A DNA stretch of 64,000 bases from JAJDOD01 sp039024895 (GCA_039024895.1 JBCCPJ010000003.1:124001-188000); one strand, 5' to 3'. Positions 27,189-36,100 are shown, counted from the stretch's first letter. The notes: a model not told the origin generated them from the sequence alone. Program-made: numbers and translations.

Positions 27189-27925
27189 ATGAATATTGAC
27201 GATATGGACCTCAATCTCTTGCGCACCTTCCAAGTGGTCGCAGATGAGCGCAGTGTCACAAAGGCCGCAGAGCGCTTGAGCCTCGGTCAGCCCGCTGTCA
27301 GCAATGGGCTTTAGCGACTACGAAACTTGCTGGAAGATCAGCTTCTTGTGAGGGGTATGGGCGGATTGCACTTGACGCCCCGCGGGGCGCAGCTCGCGCG
27401 CCAGCTCAATTAGGTTTTCCCCCGTATCGAAGCGGCCCTCACCGGTGGTTCCGATGTCGACCCTTCACGCATTGTCGAGCCGATTATTATAACCAGCGCC
27501 GATGAAGAGATCCTTCTTCACGGTGCTGATATCGTTGCGGCGCTCGACAACGCTGGCTGTCTGGCGCCCGTGCAGTTCTTGCCGCTCAACACCGCGTATC
27601 GTGCGGATGTTTTGTGGCGCAAGAGGCTCTCGGTCACGCTTACGACGATGCTCTACGCGCCCGAAGGTCTGAAGCAGCGCAAGCTCTATGACGAGCATTT
27701 GGCGTGCCTGATGCGCGCCGATCATCCCGCGGCGGCGTCTTGGGACCTCGACGCCTACCTGGCGGCCATGGTCGCCGACGACGCGGCGCTCATCACACGG
27801 GAAGTTCTGGCAGACGTGCCGCCCTTTAGCGTGCACATGTTCTGGTCCGAACCTACGATAACGACCCGGTGAGCAAGTGGCTGCGCGGCACGCCATACAT
27901 GGCAATCGCGCAAAGATGCGCCTAA
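27189..27925 (+). pseudogene. LysR-family regulator, decayed
   Basis: A LysR gene divergent from the broken hydrolase. It starts MNIDDMDLNLLRTFQVVA with a normal helix-turn-helix (SVTKAAERLSLGQPAVS) but reads TAG at 27312-27314 just inside the HTH and TAG again at 27411-27413. Both stops are in frame, and the sequence after each is still LysR-like (RLRNLLEDQLLVR, then the effector domain). Near 27850 a single-base loss shifts the frame: the original ending DPVSKWLRGTPY is read one frame over and ends at TAA 27923-27925. The effector domain also looks shortened. It resembles the LysR usually found beside metallo-hydrolases, and the two neighbours have decayed together. Confidence 0.85.
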
Positions 27926-27997
27926 GTCTTGAATTAGGCCGCCCTTCAGACTTCGGGAAAGGCAGTCAGCACCGCAAATCGGCCGCCCAAACGATAA

Positions 27998-28022
27998 ACG
28001 CCGCCCCGGAATGGAGCGGCGT
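27998..28022 (-). terminator. Probable terminator of the fbcFBC operon
   Basis: On the minus strand a stem ACGCCGC/GCGGCGT, extended by CC/GG, with a small loop, followed by TTATCGTTT. It is 22 bases beyond the cytochrome c1 stop. Confidence 0.65.
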
Positions 28023-28043
28023 CTTGAATTCGGACGGGGACGA

Positions 28044-28898
28044 TCACTCGGCGGGTGTGATACCCTTGCGCTTGATCGGCGCCCAGAGACGCTTGTTGGT
28101 CAGGTACAATAGGACGCTGAGAACAGCGAGGAAGATGACCGCGATAAAGCCGGCTTCCTTCCGCGCGTTTTGTTTAGGCTCGGCTGTCCACATAAGGAAT
28201 GCGGCGACATCCTGTGACGCTTGTTCGATCGTTGCTTCTGTGCCGTCCTCATATTCGACGTCTTCGCCCCAAAGGGGCTGGCCCATGGCGATCCACGAAC
28301 CGGGGACCTTGTGGGTGCCGTCTTCGTATTTGCATTCGTCTGGGAAGCCGCCCGCGGTGAAAACAGTATTGTAGGCACCGTCTATTTCCGACTCCAACGC
28401 ACATTCTGGCGTGTCAGCGTAGCCCGCCAGGAGCGAGGCGATGTATTCCGGCCCGCCCATGCCCTTGAACAGCTGATTGGTGCCAAGCCCATAGGGGCCC
28501 GAGAACCCTGCGCGGCCTTTTGCCATCAGGGACAGGTCCGGCGCATTTTCCAGCTGTGAGGCCGGGAAATGGTCGGTGGGTCGTGCGGGTCGCCAGTCGT
28601 CGATTTCAGCGTCGAAGACTTCATAGAACTCGGCATAGGCGCGCACCTGATCTTCGGGCAATTGCGGGCCGCCTCCATCCCCAAGGGTGCGGAGCGGCAC
28701 ATATTGCAAGCCGTGACAGGCGGAGCAGATCTCGGTGTAGACCTGCAAGCCGCGCTGGAGCTGCATCTGATCATAGGTGCCAAACGGCCCTTCGAAGGAG
28801 AAGTTGTAATCCGTGACCTTGGGCGCTTCCCCCGCCGCGAGGGCGGGGCTTGCGAGACCGAGGGTCAGGGCTGCGGAAAGTGCGAGTTTACGCATCAT
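28044..28898 (-). CDS. petC: Ubiquinol-cytochrome c reductase cytochrome c1 subunit
   Basis: 284-residue membrane-anchored cytochrome of the bc1 complex. A Sec signal peptide ends about residue 22 (SPALAAG). Haem c is attached at C58-S-A-C61-H62, and the sixth ligand is likely the Met in IAMGQPLW near residue 220. A C-terminal transmembrane helix is at about 253-272 (AGFIAVIFLAVLSVLLYL). Either of two adjacent ATG codons (28898 or 28895) could start it. It is the third gene of the operon, 14 bases after cytochrome b. Confidence 0.96.
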   Translation of the reverse strand: MMRKLALSAALTLGLASPALAAGEAPKVTDYNFSFEGPFGTYDQMQLQRGLQVYTEICSACHGLQYVPLRTLGDGGGPQLPEDQVRAYAEFYEVFDAEIDDWRPARPTDHFPASQLENAPDLSLMAKGRAGFSGPYGLGTNQLFKGMGGPEYIASLLAGYADTPECALESEIDGAYNTVFTAGGFPDECKYEDGTHKVPGSWIAMGQPLWGEDVEYEDGTEATIEQASQDVAAFLMWTAEPKQNARKEAGFIAVIFLAVLSVLLYLTNKRLWAPIKRKGITPAE

Positions 28899-28912
28899 TG
28901 TACTCGACCCTT

Positions 28913-30259
28913 TTATTCCGCAGGGGTCGGTGCAGCAGCACCACCCATGTCGTCCTTCGCCGGATAATGCGCATCGAAATCTTCCTCGATGGTCTCCGGA
29001 ATAGGCAACGGTTTCTCGATCACACCCAAGAGCGGCAGGATTACCAGGAAGTAGGCAAACCAGTAGGTCGAACCGATCAGCGCGATGTAAGGATAAATAC
29101 CTTCCGCCGGCATGGCACCAACCCACATCAGTACAAAGAAGTCGACGACCAGCAGCCAGAACCACCACTTGAACATCGGGCGGAACTTACCGGAGCGCAC
29201 CGACGATGTGTCGAGCCAGGGAGCCAGAGCCATCACCGCAATAGCGCCGAACATGGCAACCACGCCGAAGAACTTCGCGTCCACGATGCCAGCGGTCAGG
29301 AAGTCGACCGCGATCACAAGCCACACTTCTGTGTCGAAGGCCCGCAAGATGGCGTAGAAGGGCAGGAAGTACCATTCAGGCACGATATGTGCCGGTGTCG
29401 CCAACGGGTTCGCTTCGATGTAATTGTCCGGGTGGCCGAGATAGTTTGGCATGAACCCGACGATAGCAAAGAAGACGGCCAGGATAATGGCCAGCGCGAA
29501 CAGGTCCTTGATGACGTAGTAGGGCCAGAATGGCACGGTATCGCGCGCGGCTTCTTCCTTCGATCCACGGCGCACTTCAACGCCGGTCGGGTTGTTGTTC
29601 CCGGTGGTGTGGAAAGCCCAGATATGCACGATCACCAGCCCTGCGATCACGAAGGGGAGAAGATAGTGCAACGAGAAGAAACGGTTCAGCGTCGCGTTAT
29701 CGACCGCAGGACCACCTAACAGCCATGTTTGAATGGCTTCGCCGACGAACGGGATCGCGCCAAAGAGGCCAGTGATCACAGTTGCGCCCCAGAAGGACAT
29801 TTGACCCCATGGCAGCACGTAGCCCATGAAGGCGGTGCCCATCATGAGGACAAAGATCAGGATGCCGATGATCCAGGTGACTTCGCGGGGTTCTTTGTAG
29901 GAGCCATAGTAGAGCCCGCGGAAAATATGGGCATAGACCGCGATAAAGAACAGCGAAGCGCCGTTCTGATGCAGGTACCGGATCATATGGCCACCATTTA
30001 CGTTTCGCATGATGTGCTCAACGCTTGCGAAGGCCATGTCCACATGCGGCGTGTAATGCATGGCGAGGACGATGCCGGTGACGATCTGCACAGCCAGGCA
30101 AAACGTCAGGACGATGCCCCAGATCCACATCCAATTCAGGTTTTTGGGTGTGGGGATCATCAGGGTATCGTAAAGCAGGCCAACCACGGGAAGGCGGCGA
30201 TGTAGCCACTTTTCACCCCCGGTGACCGGTTCGTAGTGATCGTGTGGAATTCCAGCCAT
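28913..30259 (-). CDS. petB: Cytochrome b of the bc1 complex
   Basis: 448-residue integral membrane protein with about eight helices carrying two b haems and the quinol sites. The four haem-ligand histidines lie in the two conserved helices (ALxMHYTPH region near 85 and the segment HYLLPFVIAGLVIVHIWAFH near 205). The Qo-site signature PEWY is present as VPEWYFLPFYAILR. It has a good ribosome site (GGGGAGG) and follows the Rieske gene by 11 bases. Confidence 0.97.
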   Translation of the reverse strand: MAGIPHDHYEPVTGGEKWLHRRLPVVGLLYDTLMIPTPKNLNWMWIWGIVLTFCLAVQIVTGIVLAMHYTPHVDMAFASVEHIMRNVNGGHMIRYLHQNGASLFFIAVYAHIFRGLYYGSYKEPREVTWIIGILIFVLMMGTAFMGYVLPWGQMSFWGATVITGLFGAIPFVGEAIQTWLLGGPAVDNATLNRFFSLHYLLPFVIAGLVIVHIWAFHTTGNNNPTGVEVRRGSKEEAARDTVPFWPYYVIKDLFALAIILAVFFAIVGFMPNYLGHPDNYIEANPLATPAHIVPEWYFLPFYAILRAFDTEVWLVIAVDFLTAGIVDAKFFGVVAMFGAIAVMALAPWLDTSSVRSGKFRPMFKWWFWLLVVDFFVLMWVGAMPAEGIYPYIALIGSTYWFAYFLVILPLLGVIEKPLPIPETIEEDFDAHYPAKDDMGGAAAPTPAE

Positions 30260-30270
30260 CTGTGCCTCCC

Positions 30271-30864
30271 CTAGCCGAGAATCAAATCAGTGCCGTCAAA
30301 CCGCGCAGGCGGGACGGGTAGGTTTTCAGGTGCGGGCCCTTTACGGATACGCCCGGACAAATCGTAATGCGACCCGTGGCAGGGGCAAAACCACCCGCCA
30401 AATTCACCGGCATCGGCCAGCGGCACGCAGCCCAGATGCGTACAAACACCCATTTGCACCATCCAAGCGCCTTCAGCTTCACCTTCAGGCGAGGCAATGG
30501 TCCGGTTGTCGTCCGTTGCGGGCGCGTTGGGATCAGGTAGGTTGATGTTGCGCGCGAAGGGATCGGGCAGGCTGGAAATGTCCAGGTCCTCTTCCGATTG
30601 CACGGCCAATTCCTCCCCGGTGCGGTGGCGGATAAAGACCGGCTTTCCCAACCACTTAACGGTGATCTGCGTGCCGGGCTCGACGCCGGACACATCGACC
30701 CGGATCGAGCTGAGCGCTTGCACATCAGCGGACGGGTTCATTTGATTTACCAGCGGCCAGACAGCCGCGCCGACGGCTACTGCGCCCGCGCCACCCGTAG
30801 CATAGTAAAGAAAGTCTCGGCGTGTGCCTGTGTTGTCGTCTGGGTGCGACACGAGATTCTCCAT
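30271..30864 (-). CDS. petA: Rieske iron-sulfur subunit of the bc1 complex
   Basis: 197-residue protein with a Tat-type N-terminal anchor (TRRDFLYYATGGAGAVAVGA). The 2Fe-2S cluster is bound by C141-T-H143 in box I (CTHLGC) and C160/H163 in box II (CPCHGS), with C146 and C162 forming the disulfide. It is the first gene of a petABC (fbcFBC) operon driving quinol oxidation in respiration. A GAAA-loop hairpin lies immediately 5' of the start and there is no obvious Shine-Dalgarno. Confidence 0.97.
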   Translation of the reverse strand: MENLVSHPDDNTGTRRDFLYYATGGAGAVAVGAAVWPLVNQMNPSADVQALSSIRVDVSGVEPGTQITVKWLGKPVFIRHRTGEELAVQSEEDLDISSLPDPFARNINLPDPNAPATDDNRTIASPEGEAEGAWMVQMGVCTHLGCVPLADAGEFGGWFCPCHGSHYDLSGRIRKGPAPENLPVPPARFDGTDLILG

Positions 30865-30869
30865 TTATT

Positions 30870-30887
30870 TCAGGGCTTTCGCCCTGA
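30870..30887 (-). promoter_or_regulatory. Hairpin in the leader of the bc1 operon
   Basis: On the minus strand a perfect 7-base stem TCAGGGC/GCCCTGA with a GAAA (GNRA) tetraloop, ending 5 bases before the Rieske ATG. The gap is AATAA, so no Shine-Dalgarno is available there. The hairpin may control access of ribosomes, act as a stabiliser, or be an mRNA 5' end. Confidence 0.45.
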
Positions 30888-31093
30888 CAGCATCAATGCC
30901 GGTGCGGTATCCCCTCCGGTCTAGCGGGTTATCTAGCGCTACAGCACGACTTCGTCCAGCCGACATAGTCGCGCACCTTGTCGCAGGAGAATTAAGAAAG
31001 TATCGCGGCGACGCGATTTTCGGACTGCTTCTCGAGCATAGCGGAAAGCCACCTATGTTGGACAGTTTCTCGTTCGAAGGGCGTGAATTGGCC

Positions 31094-31711
31094 TCAGCGC
31101 TTCGGCGCGGCGTCCCGCATGAGGCGCGCAAGGGTGCCCAATTCTGATCCCGCACCCTCTTCAATCCGGTCGGCGGCGCGCAGGCGGACGGTGTCATCCT
31201 TGTTCTGGTTGAGTTTCCACGTGCCTGTCACCTCTTCGACATGCAGCCGGAAGGGCAGGATTTGCCGCATCATCCGGTCGAGCACCTTCGGCGTCATCTT
31301 GGAGGTTGTCCACGGGAGTTTCGGGGTCAGAGCCTCTTCGAAATGCGCGCTTTGCCGGTCCAGCATGTCGCGCATGGTCCCGTGGGGCAGCGGTTCGAGG
31401 CGACCGCGCAGGTGTACGGCGACGTAGTTCCATGTGGGCACCTGATCGCCGATGCCATACCAATCGGGCGAGACATAGCCGTCCGGACCTGTGACCGAGA
31501 GCACGGCCGCCGTCGCGCCCAACCGGGCAATGGGGTTTGAGCGTACAAGGTGAAGATCGGCGCTTTCGCCCGTGCCCGCTATCAGAAACGGGATATGCGC
31601 CAGAAGCGGCGCGGGTTCTGCATTCACCGCCAGCGTGCCAAAGGCGCGGGCGCGGGCGAATGTCAGGTGATCGTCGCGGCTCTCACCACGGAAGGCGGGG
31701 TTCGGGTGCAT
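31094..31711 (-). CDS. PaiB-type FMN-binding negative regulator family protein
   Basis: 205-residue FMN-binding split-barrel protein like B. subtilis PaiB, which is listed as a regulator of sporulation and protease genes but is probably an FMN enzyme. It starts MHPNPAFRGESRDDHLTFARARAFGTL and contains the conserved VSPDWYG and VPTWNYVAVHLRG. It ends the operon dapF-mtaB-gst-paiB, its start abutting the GST stop by one base. Confidence 0.85.
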   Translation of the reverse strand: MHPNPAFRGESRDDHLTFARARAFGTLAVNAEPAPLLAHIPFLIAGTGESADLHLVRSNPIARLGATAAVLSVTGPDGYVSPDWYGIGDQVPTWNYVAVHLRGRLEPLPHGTMRDMLDRQSAHFEEALTPKLPWTTSKMTPKVLDRMMRQILPFRLHVEEVTGTWKLNQNKDDTVRLRAADRIEEGAGSELGTLARLMRDAAPKR

Positions 31712-31712
31712 C

Positions 31713-32351
31713 TCACGCGGCCTCTGGAAAGGCCGTGGGCGCGTCGCCCGGTTGCCAGGGCGCGTATTTGGTCATGATCGACTTGAACCGCTCCGACGCT
31801 TTGAACGTTTCGAGCCAGTCCGAGACAGAGGGCCAGGGCTGAGCGTGGAACCAGGCAAGATCGGTATGGGCGAATTGCCGGACGAAGGGCAGTATGGCCA
31901 TATCGGCGAGCCTCGGTGCATCGGCGAAAAGGTAAGGATTTTCGCCAAGTTGCGCGTTGAGCTTTACCACGAATGCCCCTGCCTTCGCGCGCTCTGCAGT
32001 GACGTCCACATCCGGGAAGCGCACCGCGTATTTCGTCCGGTCCAACGCCTCTTTGAACGGCCCATCGGCTTCGGCGATAAGAGTGTGGCCCGCGTCTGGC
32101 ATATCGAGCCAGTTTTCGGGGTCATGCTGCGTCAGGGCCCAGTGCATGACATCGAGGCTCTCTTCGATCACATGGTCGCCATCCTGAACCACCGGGACGG
32201 TGGCTTTGGGCGAGGCGGCGAGGAACGCCGCCGGTTTGTCGCGAAGGAGGATTTCCCGCAGGTCAACGGAAACCCCGGCGCTCGCGATGGCAAGCCGCGC
32301 GCGCATCGCGTAAGGGCATCGCCGAAAGGTCCAAAGCACGGGACGGTTCAT
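31713..32351 (-). CDS. Glutathione S-transferase-like protein
   Basis: 212-residue GST with the thioredoxin-like N-terminal domain starting MNRPVLWTFRRCPYAMRARL; the CPYAMR motif supplies a catalytic-type cysteine, as in Omega/Beta class or YfcF-like enzymes. VPVVQDG at about 55 and the helical C-terminal domain complete the fold. ATG at 32351 is 4 bases after the mtaB stop, and the longer frame to 32465 is not used. Confidence 0.85.
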   Translation of the reverse strand: MNRPVLWTFRRCPYAMRARLAIASAGVSVDLREILLRDKPAAFLAASPKATVPVVQDGDHVIEESLDVMHWALTQHDPENWLDMPDAGHTLIAEADGPFKEALDRTKYAVRFPDVDVTAERAKAGAFVVKLNAQLGENPYLFADAPRLADMAILPFVRQFAHTDLAWFHAQPWPSVSDWLETFKASERFKSIMTKYAPWQPGDAPTAFPEAA

Positions 32352-32355
32352 CGGC

Positions 32356-33687
32356 TCAGTTCCCGGGAGGAGAGGCGGGCGCTTCACCAAGCGGTGACAC
32401 GGGGAGAGGCGACGGCGTTTCGAGTGTTCCAGCGTTCTGGACCGGTACGCCCGTGAGGCGAGCACTGCTTTGACCGGTCACGCGGGTTTCGATCAAGGTG
32501 CCTTCGCGCTGGGGTGTGTCGAACTGGATTTCGGTGAAGTCTTCGCTGCGGCCCATATCCGGGCGCTCTGTCAAAACGGTGACGCGCCGACCTTGCTGCG
32601 CTGCAAGATGGTGGGCAATGGCGGTTTCGCCTGCGACGCGGAGGCGAGCGGCCCGCGACTTTATCGACGCCCCGTCCACCTGAGGCATCCGTGCCGCTGG
32701 TGTACCGGGGCGTGGTGAGTAGGGGAAGACATGCAGCCATGTGAGGCCGCAGTCTTCGACCAGTCTCAGCGAGTTTTCGAACATCGCATCCGTCTCGGTT
32801 GGGAAGCCCGCTATGATATCGGCGCCAAAGGTCATTTCCGGCCGGAGCTTCCGCGCCTCGTCGCAAAACCGGATGGCATCGTCGCGCAAATGCCGACGCT
32901 TCATGCGCTTGAGGATCATGTCATCCCCCGCTTGTAGCGAAAGATGGAGATGCGGCATCAGGCGGGTCTCCGTGGCAATCGCCTCCATCAGCGCGGGGTC
33001 AACCTCGATACTGTCGATGGACGAAATCCGCAGGCGGTCAAGGTCTGGCACAAGTTTGAGGATGCGGCGCACGAGATCGCCGAGGCGGGGGGTGCCGGGC
33101 AAATCCGCCCCCCAGCTTGTGAGGTCAACGCCGGTCAGGACCACTTCATGAAAGCCGCGATCCACCAGCCGCTTGATCTGATTGACGACGACGCCCGCAG
33201 GCACCGACCGCGAATTGCCACGCCCGTAGGGGATGATGCAAAACGTGCAGCGGTGGTCGCAGCCATTTTGCACCTGCACGTAGGCCCGGTGGCGGCCAAA
33301 CCCGTCGATCAGATGACCGGCGGTTTCGGTCACGGACATGATGTCATTGACCTGAACCGGTTCCGTGTCGCCGGTGGTGAGGGCGTTCCACGTTTCGGGC
33401 TGCATCTTTTCGGTGTTGCCGATCACGGCGCGGACCTCGTCCATACGCGCGAAACGCTCGGGTTCCGTTTGCGCGGCGCATCCCGTCACAATGATCTGCG
33501 CGCCCGGGTTATCGCGGGCGAGGCGGCGGATATCTTTCTGGCTTTTGCGCACGGCTTCGGCGGTGACGGCGCAGGTGTTGACGATCACCGCGTTGTCGAG
33601 ACCGGCGGTTTCGGCCATCTCGCGCATCGCCTCGCTTTCGTAGGCGTTGAGCCGACAGCCCAGCGTGTGGAGGACGGGTGGCTTCAC
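32356..33687 (-). CDS. mtaB: tRNA (t6A37) methylthiotransferase
   Basis: 443-residue radical-SAM enzyme that adds a methylthio group to t6A at position 37 of tRNAs decoding ANN codons. N-terminal UPF0004 domain begins with HTLGCRLNAYESEAM (Cys ligand of the auxiliary cluster); other cysteines are in VNTCAVTAEA and IIVTGCAAQ. The radical-SAM motif is CDHRCTFCIIPYGRG at about residue 146. A TRAM-like domain is at the C-terminus. The start is GTG at 33687 overlapping the dapF stop (GTGA). Confidence 0.92.
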   Translation of the reverse strand: MKPPVLHTLGCRLNAYESEAMREMAETAGLDNAVIVNTCAVTAEAVRKSQKDIRRLARDNPGAQIIVTGCAAQTEPERFARMDEVRAVIGNTEKMQPETWNALTTGDTEPVQVNDIMSVTETAGHLIDGFGRHRAYVQVQNGCDHRCTFCIIPYGRGNSRSVPAGVVVNQIKRLVDRGFHEVVLTGVDLTSWGADLPGTPRLGDLVRRILKLVPDLDRLRISSIDSIEVDPALMEAIATETRLMPHLHLSLQAGDDMILKRMKRRHLRDDAIRFCDEARKLRPEMTFGADIIAGFPTETDAMFENSLRLVEDCGLTWLHVFPYSPRPGTPAARMPQVDGASIKSRAARLRVAGETAIAHHLAAQQGRRVTVLTERPDMGRSEDFTEIQFDTPQREGTLIETRVTGQSSARLTGVPVQNAGTLETPSPLPVSPLGEAPASPPGN

Positions 33688-34520
33688 GGGGTCACCGCCG
33701 CCAGCCAATCGGGCGTCAGCACGCCGTTGAACACATGGGCCGTGGGGCCGGTCATCCAGACGCCATCGTCGCGCCAGTCAATATCGATCTGGCCGCCATC
33801 GAGGTCGAGGGTCACTTTGCGGCCCGTCAACCCGCGCCGATGGGCAGCGACAGCGACCGCGCAGCTTGAGGAGCCGGAGGCGAGGGTCACGCCCACGCCC
33901 CGTTCCCAAACCCGCATCCGCAGGTGATCGGGGCCCGTTAGTTGCGCGAACTGAACATTGGTCCGTTCGGGGAAGAGCGGGTGATGCTCAATCTCAGCCC
34001 CGCGCGCGGCGAGGTCTACAGCCTCCGCATCGTCGACGAAAAACGTGCAATGGGGGTTGCCCATGCCTGTCGCCGTGGGGGAGCCGTCAATCGGGAGTTT
34101 CAGCGTGTCCATGGCCTCGGCAAGGGGAATGTCGCTCCAGTCGAGAAAGGGCGCGCCCATGTTCACGCGGACCCGACCATCGCCGGTGTCTTGCGTCGGG
34201 AGGAGGCCGCGCTCGGTCCGCAAGGTCAGCCTGTCGGTGGCGGTTTCGTCCATCAGGTGGCGGGCAATGCAGCGGGTAGCGTTGCCGCAGGCGGCTGCTT
34301 CGGAGCCGTCGGCGTTGAAAAAGGTAAGCTTGGCTGCGACCTCATCGTCGGTTTCAATCACCGCCAATTGGTCAAACCCGATCCCCCGGTGCCGGTCGCC
34401 AATGGCGCGCGCAAGCCGCGCCGTCACCGCCCCGCCGCCCGCGCGCCGGTCGATCACGACAAAGTCGTTGCCCGCTCCATGCATCTTCATGAAGGGCAGG
34501 GGGGAAAGGGTATCCGCCAT
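33684..34520 (-). CDS. dapF: Diaminopimelate epimerase, with a Ser at the second catalytic Cys position
   Basis: 278-residue enzyme interconverting LL- and meso-diaminopimelate for lysine and peptidoglycan. It begins MHGAGNDFVVIDRR. The first catalytic cysteine is C78 in NADGSEAAACGNATRC. The second motif, usually ACGSGAC, reads ASGSSSC here: Ser215 stands where the catalytic Cys is expected, while C220 (the non-catalytic second Cys of that motif) is kept. All else is conserved, including NPHCTFFVDD, so the gene is not a pseudogene by frame. It heads the dapF-mtaB-gst-paiB run and has a start site consistent with the family. Confidence 0.9.
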   Translation of the reverse strand: MADTLSPLPFMKMHGAGNDFVVIDRRAGGGAVTARLARAIGDRHRGIGFDQLAVIETDDEVAAKLTFFNADGSEAAACGNATRCIARHLMDETATDRLTLRTERGLLPTQDTGDGRVRVNMGAPFLDWSDIPLAEAMDTLKLPIDGSPTATGMGNPHCTFFVDDAEAVDLAARGAEIEHHPLFPERTNVQFAQLTGPDHLRMRVWERGVGVTLASGSSSCAVAVAAHRRGLTGRKVTLDLDGGQIDIDWRDDGVWMTGPTAHVFNGVLTPDWLAAVTP

Positions 34521-34565
34521 CGCGGGGGATATAGCGGTGAATGTGCGGTGTGGGAAGGTGCGGGG

Positions 34566-35540
34566 TTAGGGCGAGAGGTCTTTTACTATCTGGAAACCGC
34601 GGAGACGGCTGCGAAGATTTATATCTGTATTTATATTGCGGCCGCGCCATGCCACTCGAACGCTGTCCATGGGCGCTTCGTAACTGCCGCCACGCACTAC
34701 ATGTTTGCAGTTGGTTTGTCCCTCAAAGCGATGCTCAAGCCACTCAGACGTCGTCGCCCAGCCCGCATAGCGTTCTGTATAGCAGGACGCGGTGTATTCA
34801 CTTTGATTTCCAGACATATGGCGCAAACCCCAGGCATTTGCCGCGTCAAGGTCGGTTACTGGCAGCGGTGCGCCGCGCGACTGCAAGTCAGGCCTCTTTT
34901 CGCCCGTAAGTATCTCTGTCTTCGCGCCACTGAAATTCGCCTGATCTGAAGTTAGAGTGTCGCCTTGTGCATAGGCTGTCGTTGTTCCGGCGCGTGCAGC
35001 GTATTCCCACTCCGCCTCTGTCGGCAGGCGATAGGCGTCGGTGCCCAATCTGGCGTTGAGCCAGTCGATATACGCCAGCATATCGGCATACCCAATATAC
35101 GTCACTGGATGATCAGGGCCCATCGTGATCCATTTTGAAGGCGCATTCATACCTTGGTCACTCAGGCCGATTTCCCGGCTTGGCACATAGCCGCCACTGC
35201 CACCATCATCGACGCAGGCCTGCCATTCCCCGAAAGTCACCTCGTTCTTGCCCATGGCAATCGGCATATCGACGATAACGCGGTGAAGCGGCCCCTCGTC
35301 ATCTTTGGTGTAGGGATTGTCAGGCGTCGTCGGGATCAGCTCAAGGTATCGCGAGACGTGGAACTTCCGTGTCATTTCACCGGGTCGCTGGCCCATGATG
35401 AACTCGCCTAACGGCAACTCGATCATGACCGGGCAGACGCCGCAATCCTGAAACTCTTCTAAAGGTACGGTGTAAGCAACGCGCGTGCCCCACGTCAGCG
35501 CCGACGCGGCTAGGCAGGCACGGAGCAATGACGCCTTCAC
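34566..35540 (-). CDS. Exported SUMF1/formylglycine-generating-enzyme-like protein
   Basis: 324-residue protein with an N-terminal signal peptide (about 1-22, MKASLLRACLAASALTWG). The SUMF1 domain occupies about 38-320: MPIAMGKNEVTFGEWQACVDDG, LPTEAEWEYAARAG, MSGNQSEYTASC and VVRGGSYEAP are the family's ordered motifs. Whether it holds the two active-site cysteines of true formylglycine enzymes is not clear; many bacterial members are structural or regulatory. It overlaps the preceding ClpP-like gene by 4 bases. Confidence 0.85.
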   Translation of the reverse strand: MKASLLRACLAASALTWGTRVAYTVPLEEFQDCGVCPVMIELPLGEFIMGQRPGEMTRKFHVSRYLELIPTTPDNPYTKDDEGPLHRVIVDMPIAMGKNEVTFGEWQACVDDGGSGGYVPSREIGLSDQGMNAPSKWITMGPDHPVTYIGYADMLAYIDWLNARLGTDAYRLPTEAEWEYAARAGTTTAYAQGDTLTSDQANFSGAKTEILTGEKRPDLQSRGAPLPVTDLDAANAWGLRHMSGNQSEYTASCYTERYAGWATTSEWLEHRFEGQTNCKHVVRGGSYEAPMDSVRVAWRGRNINTDINLRSRLRGFQIVKDLSP

Positions 35541-36100
35541 TTCAGGATATTTGTCGCCACGCGCAGCTCACGGGCGCGTTTGGAATCCATAATCCAGAGC
35601 CGGTTGTTCGGTACCTGATAGGCTTTCTCGTTCACGGTCGGAAAGCCCATTTCGCGCCAGTATTTCTTGTCGATCTCATAAGACACGTCGCGGTTGGTGG
35701 CGGAGTGGAGGCCAAGCTCGGCAAGCTCCGTCATCTCCCGGTTGCGACCGGCCACAAAGATGTCAACACAAGCCGAAATGCAGGACACCAGCACCAGCGT
35801 GTTCATGCGCTGACGTTTGAGAGAACGCCCGATTTGGTGGGCGGCGAGGAGGTCGCCGCCGGGGCTTTGGGCGATCACCAGCCCGCGCACATCCGATTGT
35901 TCGGTTACCGCTTGGAACACAAAGGAGGTTTGCGGCGTGATTTCGCCGTCCAGCACCAGAAAGCTGCCGCCGCCCGACGCTGGCTCGATAAAGAGGTTCC
36001 CGCCCAGATCGCGCGCATCATCCGAGACCAGCAAACCGCCCGTGGGCGCGCAAGCTGCGAGCGTCAGCAGCGTAAGGGCGAGGGCTAAAAATCGGCGCAT
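35537..36100 (-). CDS. ClpP-fold-like periplasmic lipoprotein (COG3904-like)
   Basis: 187-residue protein with a lipobox signal peptide (LTLAAC, Cys17). The mature part has the ClpP/crotonase-like pattern LDGEITPQTSFVF, GLVIAQSPGGDLLAAHQIG and LVLVSCISACVDIFVAG, in the order seen in predicted periplasmic proteins of this group. It is probably not an active ClpP. The start at 36100 has an AGGAG site. It is translationally coupled to the SUMF1-like gene. Confidence 0.7.
   Translation of the reverse strand: MRRFLALALTLLTLAACAPTGGLLVSDDARDLGGNLFIEPASGGGSFLVLDGEITPQTSFVFQAVTEQSDVRGLVIAQSPGGDLLAAHQIGRSLKRQRMNTLVLVSCISACVDIFVAGRNREMTELAELGLHSATNRDVSYEIDKKYWREMGFPTVNEKAYQVPNNRLWIMDSKRARELRVATNILK

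Noticed and set aside
27312..27413. Amber codon read-through (stop codon reassignment) in the LysR gene
   Set aside because: A frameshift and a shortened effector domain are also present, and no other gene here uses in-frame TAG, so decay is simpler.
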